Assembly: GCA_017556885.1 (NCBI GenBank)
Contig: JAFYLV010000167.1
Location: 1-7,864 of the forward strand
Length of the DNA: 7,864 bases
Direction of reading: 5' to 3'
DNA from: Clostridia bacterium
GTDB lineage: Bacteria > Bacillota > Clostridia > Oscillospirales > QAMX01
Below are positions 5,496-7,864 of the stretch, in pieces; positions within the stretch are counted from its first letter, which is position 1; every line of letters starts with the position of its first letter. Position numbers and translations under genes: made by a program. Under the pieces are notes generated by a model, which saw only the letters and a list, made by a program, of their open reading frames with translations, searched no databases and had not been told where the DNA came from.

Positions 5496-6806
5496 ATGCT
5501 GCGCCTCGCGCTCCTTCTCGGAAAACTCGTCCGTTTTCTGCGCCGCCGGCACTCCGGCCGATCCGCCGGTGCCCTTGTGCTGGCCTTATGCCCCGATTTT
5601 TATTCCCGTCTGTCCGTTGAGGGTAAGATCCTCATGGTCACCGGCTCCGTCGGAAAGAGCTCCGTGGCCGCCGCCGCGGTGCATATGCTCCGTGCCGCGG
5701 GTCTGCGGGTGGTTTCCAACTGCGAAAGCCGCGGTCTCCGCACCGGCACCGCCGCAGCATTGGTATCTGTCGCCGACTGCAAGGGTCGCTTTTCCTGCGA
5801 CTGGCTGGTTCTGGAGGCCGACGGCCGCATCTCCGATGCCGTGCTCTCTCTTGGAAAGCCCGAAATCCTGTTGGTCACCGACCTTTTTCCCCACCACGGT
5901 CCCGCCTCCTGCCGCAGTTCTGCCTTGAAAAGCCTGATCGAACGTGCCGCAGGCCCCGACACCCGTCTCATCCTCAACGCGCTCGATCCCGGCATGACGG
6001 ACATCCAGCCGGCACTCCGGCACATCCGTTACGGCGCCGCACCCAAAGCGGGTGTGCATTCCGCGATCAATCTGGTGGGGACCCGCTCACTCTGCCCCCG
6101 CTGCGGAGAAAAGCTTTTCTATTCCTCTGTTTTCCACCATCATCTCGGCCAGTACCGCTGCGACGTCTGCGGGACGCAGACCCCTCCGGCAGATTATCTG
6201 CTGACGGATGCGGATATGACCTCCCCCGCCTTCGCGGTCAACGGCGTTTCCTTCCGCACCGACCTTGCCGCACCCCATCATTATCTCAATCGCCCCGCCG
6301 CCACGGCGCTGGTCTGCGAGGCGCTGAACCTCCCCGTGGAAAAAGCCGCAGAGCTCTGCGCCGATTACCACCTTGACCCGGCCTTCTACTGCGAGACACA
6401 GCTTGACGGTCGACGCATCGTCTCCCTTCTGTGCCGCAGCGGCAATCCCATCTCCTTTGACCGGGGGCTGGAATACGTCGCCGCCCGGCCGGAAACCAAA
6501 ACGGTGCTTCTCTACACCGAGGCCGCGCCGCCTCCCATGAGCGCGGATATCTCCTGGCTGTACGACACCACCTTTGAGCTGCTCTTCAAGACGGCGGAAA
6601 CGGTGGTCTGCGCAGGCGACGGACGGCTGGACACCGCTGCCCGCCTGCATTACACCGGCATCAAGCGGGAAAATATTCTCGTCTGCCATGATGACAGTCA
6701 GCTCCCCGCCATGCTTGGCGCCACCCGGGGCACCCTTTACATTCTCACCGGGCCCATTGCCGCGGAGCGCATCCGCCGTCTGCTGCAGAAAGGAGGCCGC
6801 CCGTGA
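5496..6806 (+). CDS. murT: MurT-like Mur ligase (lipid II isoglutaminyl synthase family), divergent
   Basis: 436 residues, against 437 for S. aureus MurT. That protein works with GatD to amidate D-Glu of lipid II. Domain order matches: a basic N-terminal segment; Mur ligase core with P-loop TGSVGKSS (49-56); VLEADGR (105-111); a Cys4 zinc ribbon C200-x2-C203 and C222-x2-C225 inserted in the core; and a C-terminal DUF1727-type domain with DISWLYD (351-357). D351 aligns with the MurT Asp that completes the GatD catalytic triad. Departures from the canonical protein (from memory of S. aureus): TNGKTTT became SVGKSSV; EIDE became EADG; the TNFFRDQMDR segment is lost (TDLFPHHG); the FNAYN motif became HHYLN; and KNPAG is missing. 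Ligase activity and substrate are therefore uncertain. The ATG at 5496 follows a near-perfect AAAGGAGGT (5482-5490). The 3' end overlaps the gatD-like start by 4 nt (GTGA). Confidence 0.85.
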   Translation: MLRLALLLGKLVRFLRRRHSGRSAGALVLALCPDFYSRLSVEGKILMVTGSVGKSSVAAAAVHMLRAAGLRVVSNCESRGLRTGTAAALVSVADCKGRFSCDWLVLEADGRISDAVLSLGKPEILLVTDLFPHHGPASCRSSALKSLIERAAGPDTRLILNALDPGMTDIQPALRHIRYGAAPKAGVHSAINLVGTRSLCPRCGEKLFYSSVFHHHLGQYRCDVCGTQTPPADYLLTDADMTSPAFAVNGVSFRTDLAAPHHYLNRPAATALVCEALNLPVEKAAELCADYHLDPAFYCETQLDGRRIVSLLCRSGNPISFDRGLEYVAARPETKTVLLYTEAAPPPMSADISWLYDTTFELLFKTAETVVCAGDGRLDTAARLHYTGIKRENILVCHDDSQLPAMLGATRGTLYILTGPIAAERIRRLLQKGGRP

Positions 6807-7516
6807 GTGTACGTATTCTGCTGCTCTACCCCGAGCACATGGGACTCTCCGGCGATAAGGGCAACATTCTTGCCCTCCGCCACCGGCTGCACACCCTCGG
6901 CATCCGCTGCGAGGTGACCGCCGCCGGCATCGGTGATGCCATGCCGTTTTCGGAATTTGATCTCATTTATGCCGGCAATGCGCCCCTTTCCGGTCTTCTG
7001 CCGGCTATGGCGGATATGGCCCCCCGCGCCGCCGCCCTGCGCGAGGCGATGGATGCCGGACGCATCTTTCTGCTGACGGGCAGCGCCCGCTGCCTTCTCG
7101 GCGGCGATCTCACCCTGCGGGACGGCACCGTTGCCCACGGCGCGCGCTTACTTGCCGAATCCCATCGGGAGGTCAACCGCTTCACCGGGGAGATCCTTGC
7201 CACCCGCCCCGGCCTTGGCCGCACCCTCTACCTCGGCTGCTACGACCGCGTGCTGGAGACCGATGCCGCAAGCGAGCGTCCCCTCTTTCAGACGGTTCGC
7301 GGCATGGGCGACAAGGCCGCCGCCATCTACGAGGGTGTTTTCAAAAACAACATTTATGCAACGTATATGCTCGGCCCTCTGCTGGTCCGCAATCCCGAGC
7401 TTTTGGAAGAACTGGTGGAAAAGCTCGCCGGTGCGCAGTACCGCCCCCGCAGTGAAGGCTTTGATACCGAAGCCAAGGCCGCGCGCCTTTCTCTGCTTGA
7501 GAAGAAAAAGCGGTAA
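6803..7516 (+). CDS. gatD: GatD-like glutamine amidotransferase subunit lacking the catalytic Cys and His
   Basis: 237-residue homologue of GatD, the glutaminase partner of MurT (CobB/CobQ-type class I amidotransferase). Seen: LYPEHMGLSGDKGNILALRHR (within 8-28), matching the GatD N-terminus; NRFTGEI (125-131); and TYMLGPLLVRNPELLEELVEKL (187-208), matching the TYLHGP region. The nucleophile elbow, normally ICGGYQ-LLG, reads TGSARCLLG (92-100): Gly93 or Thr92 stands at the Cys94 position of S. aureus GatD. The catalytic His of TYLHGP is Leu190. The GGGSDREQ and GFENHGGRT glutamine-site segments are also missing. C97 aligns with the Gln of the elbow and is not placed as a nucleophile. The protein is probably unable to hydrolyse glutamine. 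A GTG start at 6803 overlaps the murT-like stop; AGGAGG (6791-6796) lies 6 nt upstream. Confidence 0.83.
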   Translation: MSVRILLLYPEHMGLSGDKGNILALRHRLHTLGIRCEVTAAGIGDAMPFSEFDLIYAGNAPLSGLLPAMADMAPRAAALREAMDAGRIFLLTGSARCLLGGDLTLRDGTVAHGARLLAESHREVNRFTGEILATRPGLGRTLYLGCYDRVLETDAASERPLFQTVRGMGDKAAAIYEGVFKNNIYATYMLGPLLVRNPELLEELVEKLAGAQYRPRSEGFDTEAKAARLSLLEKKKR

Positions 7517-7523
7517 ATAGAAA

Positions 7524-7571
7524 GGGCGGCGAGGCCGCCCCGAAAGGGGAGCTTCCCCGCCGTCCTCTTTT
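7524..7571. terminator. Bidirectional terminator region with nested alternative hairpins
   Basis: Just after the gatD-like stop is GGGCGGC-GAG-GCCGCCC (7524-7540), then GGGGA-GCT-TCCCC (7546-7558), then CTCTTTT (7565-7571). CCCC-GAAA-GGGG (7538-7549) competes with both. A longer stem can also form between 7524-7531 and 7558-7565 (one G-U pair). Plus-strand transcripts from the MATE operon would end at the T-run near 7571. On the minus strand, the GGGCGGC stem is followed by TTTCTATTT (about 7523 down to 7515), a plausible terminator for the converging microprotein gene. The signal is clear; which fold is used is not. Confidence 0.7.
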
Positions 7572-7576
7572 GCCGG

Positions 7577-7708
7577 TCAGCGATTGCAGCCGCAGCCGCC
7601 GTTACCGCCGCACCCACAGCCGCAGCCGCTGATGAGCAGCAGGACCAGAGCCGCGATGACGATCCACCAGCAGCAGTTGTCACCGTCGAAGAAATTGCAG
7701 CATGCCAT
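7577..7708 (-). CDS. Cysteine-rich single-helix membrane microprotein, 43 residues
   Basis: Short gene found by reading the minus strand; no named family recognised. The 43-residue product has nine cysteines: C3, C4, C12, C13, then C29, C31, C33, C39 and C41. Between the clusters lies a hydrophobic segment (about 14-27, WWIVIAALVLLLIS) long enough for a short membrane helix. The tail is a Gly/Cys-rich stretch ending CGCNR. The ATG (7706-7708) follows AAGGAGG by 9 nt, a strong ribosome site that supports real translation. Small Cys/Gly-rich single-helix proteins of this style occur in Clostridia, but their role is not something I can state. Possible roles include metal binding or disulfide-linked envelope assembly. 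It converges on the gatD-like gene and shares its terminator region. Confidence 0.7.
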   Translation of the reverse strand: MACCNFFDGDNCCWWIVIAALVLLLISGCGCGCGGNGGCGCNR

Positions 7709-7733
7709 AGTTCGAGACCTCCTTCTTCATTTC

Positions 7734-7749
7734 GGCCCCCGAGGGAGCC
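7734..7749 (-). other. Small stem-loop upstream of the Cys-rich microprotein gene
   Basis: On the minus strand GGCTCC and GGGGCC-type arms pair around a tight CTCG loop (about 6 bp with one G-U). It lies about 10 nt before the AAGGAGG of the 43-residue gene. No T-run follows, so it is not an intrinsic terminator. It may stabilise the transcript or may be chance in GC-rich DNA. Confidence 0.25.
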
Positions 7750-7764
7750 GCTCACCCCATACTA

Positions 7765-7839
7765 TTACGTTGTGTCCCGACCGGCTACCGATTTCTTTAC
7801 TTCTGCACTTTTTGCCCCTTCCACACCCTTTTTTTGCAT
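7765..7839 (-). CDS. Possible 24-residue basic small ORF
   Basis: An ATG at 7837-7839 preceded by AGGGGGAG with 6-nt spacing opens a 24-codon frame ending TAA. The product begins MQKKGVEGAK and is lysine-rich and hydrophilic (five Lys, one Arg), with no membrane segment or recognised motif. The well-placed ribosome site is the main support. It lies 56 nt upstream of the Cys-rich microprotein gene on the same strand and could be cotranscribed as a small protein or leader peptide. The ribosome site sits close to the window edge, so the upstream promoter cannot be seen. The rest of 7709-7864 holds no other gene I can support. Confidence 0.35.
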   Translation of the reverse strand: MQKKGVEGAKSAEVKKSVAGRDTT

Positions 7840-7864
7840 ATCTTCTCCCCCTTTCTCATTTCAA

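Noticed and set aside
6803..7516. GatD-like gene as a decaying pseudogene
   Set aside because: The frame is intact at family length, with a strong ribosome site and stop-start overlap, and non-catalytic motifs are conserved. This fits repurposing better than decay, although only comparative data can settle it.

Overview
The window looks like chromosomal DNA from a high-GC member of the Clostridia, probably of the Oscillospirales/Ruminococcaceae type. This rests on strong Shine-Dalgarno sites, clear sigma-A-type promoters, a DarA-type c-di-AMP receptor next to holB, a FemX-like bridge enzyme and a MurT/GatD-type pair, all in GC-rich, GC3-biased codons. The bias produces many long antisense shadow ORFs that are not genes. 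I see no phage, IS, CRISPR, rRNA or tRNA sequence. The assignment to this group is inference.

Left half, minus strand (read right to left): a promoter at 3482-3510 drives a FemABX peptidyltransferase (2394-3446). This overlaps by ATGA an alanine-racemase-family gene (1297-2397). After a 147-nt gap with its own near-consensus promoter (1240-1268) and a structured leader come darA, a PII-like c-di-AMP receptor (829-1149), and holB, the DNA polymerase III delta' subunit (1-854, running off the left edge). darA and holB overlap by 26 nt. FemX and Alr supply peptidoglycan chemistry; darA/holB form a common Firmicute housekeeping pair.

Right half, plus strand: a near-perfect promoter (3540-3569), back to back with the femX promoter, drives a tight four-gene operon: a MATE-family transporter (3613-4974), a small two-helix membrane protein of unknown function (4990-5472), a MurT-like Mur ligase with a Cys4 zinc ribbon (5496-6806) and a GatD-like amidotransferase subunit (6803-7516, 4-nt overlap). 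It ends in a dense hairpin cluster (7524-7571) that probably terminates transcription from both sides. Converging from the right on the minus strand are a 43-residue cysteine-rich membrane microprotein (7577-7708) and a possible 24-residue ORF (7765-7839).

The most interesting point is that the MurT/GatD pair is not canonical. The GatD-like protein lacks the nucleophilic Cys (Gly/Thr there) and the catalytic His (Leu in the TYLHGP motif). The MurT-like partner has lost several ATP- and substrate-site motifs but keeps the P-loop Lys, the zinc ribbon and the Asp of the shared glutaminase triad. It looks like a repurposed lipid II amidation complex, possibly glutaminase-dead, cotranscribed with a MATE transporter and an unknown membrane protein. 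The Alr-like enzyme is also divergent: Glu replaces the usually carbamylated Lys, the CMDQ motif reads GMKH, and there is an insertion of roughly 24 residues.
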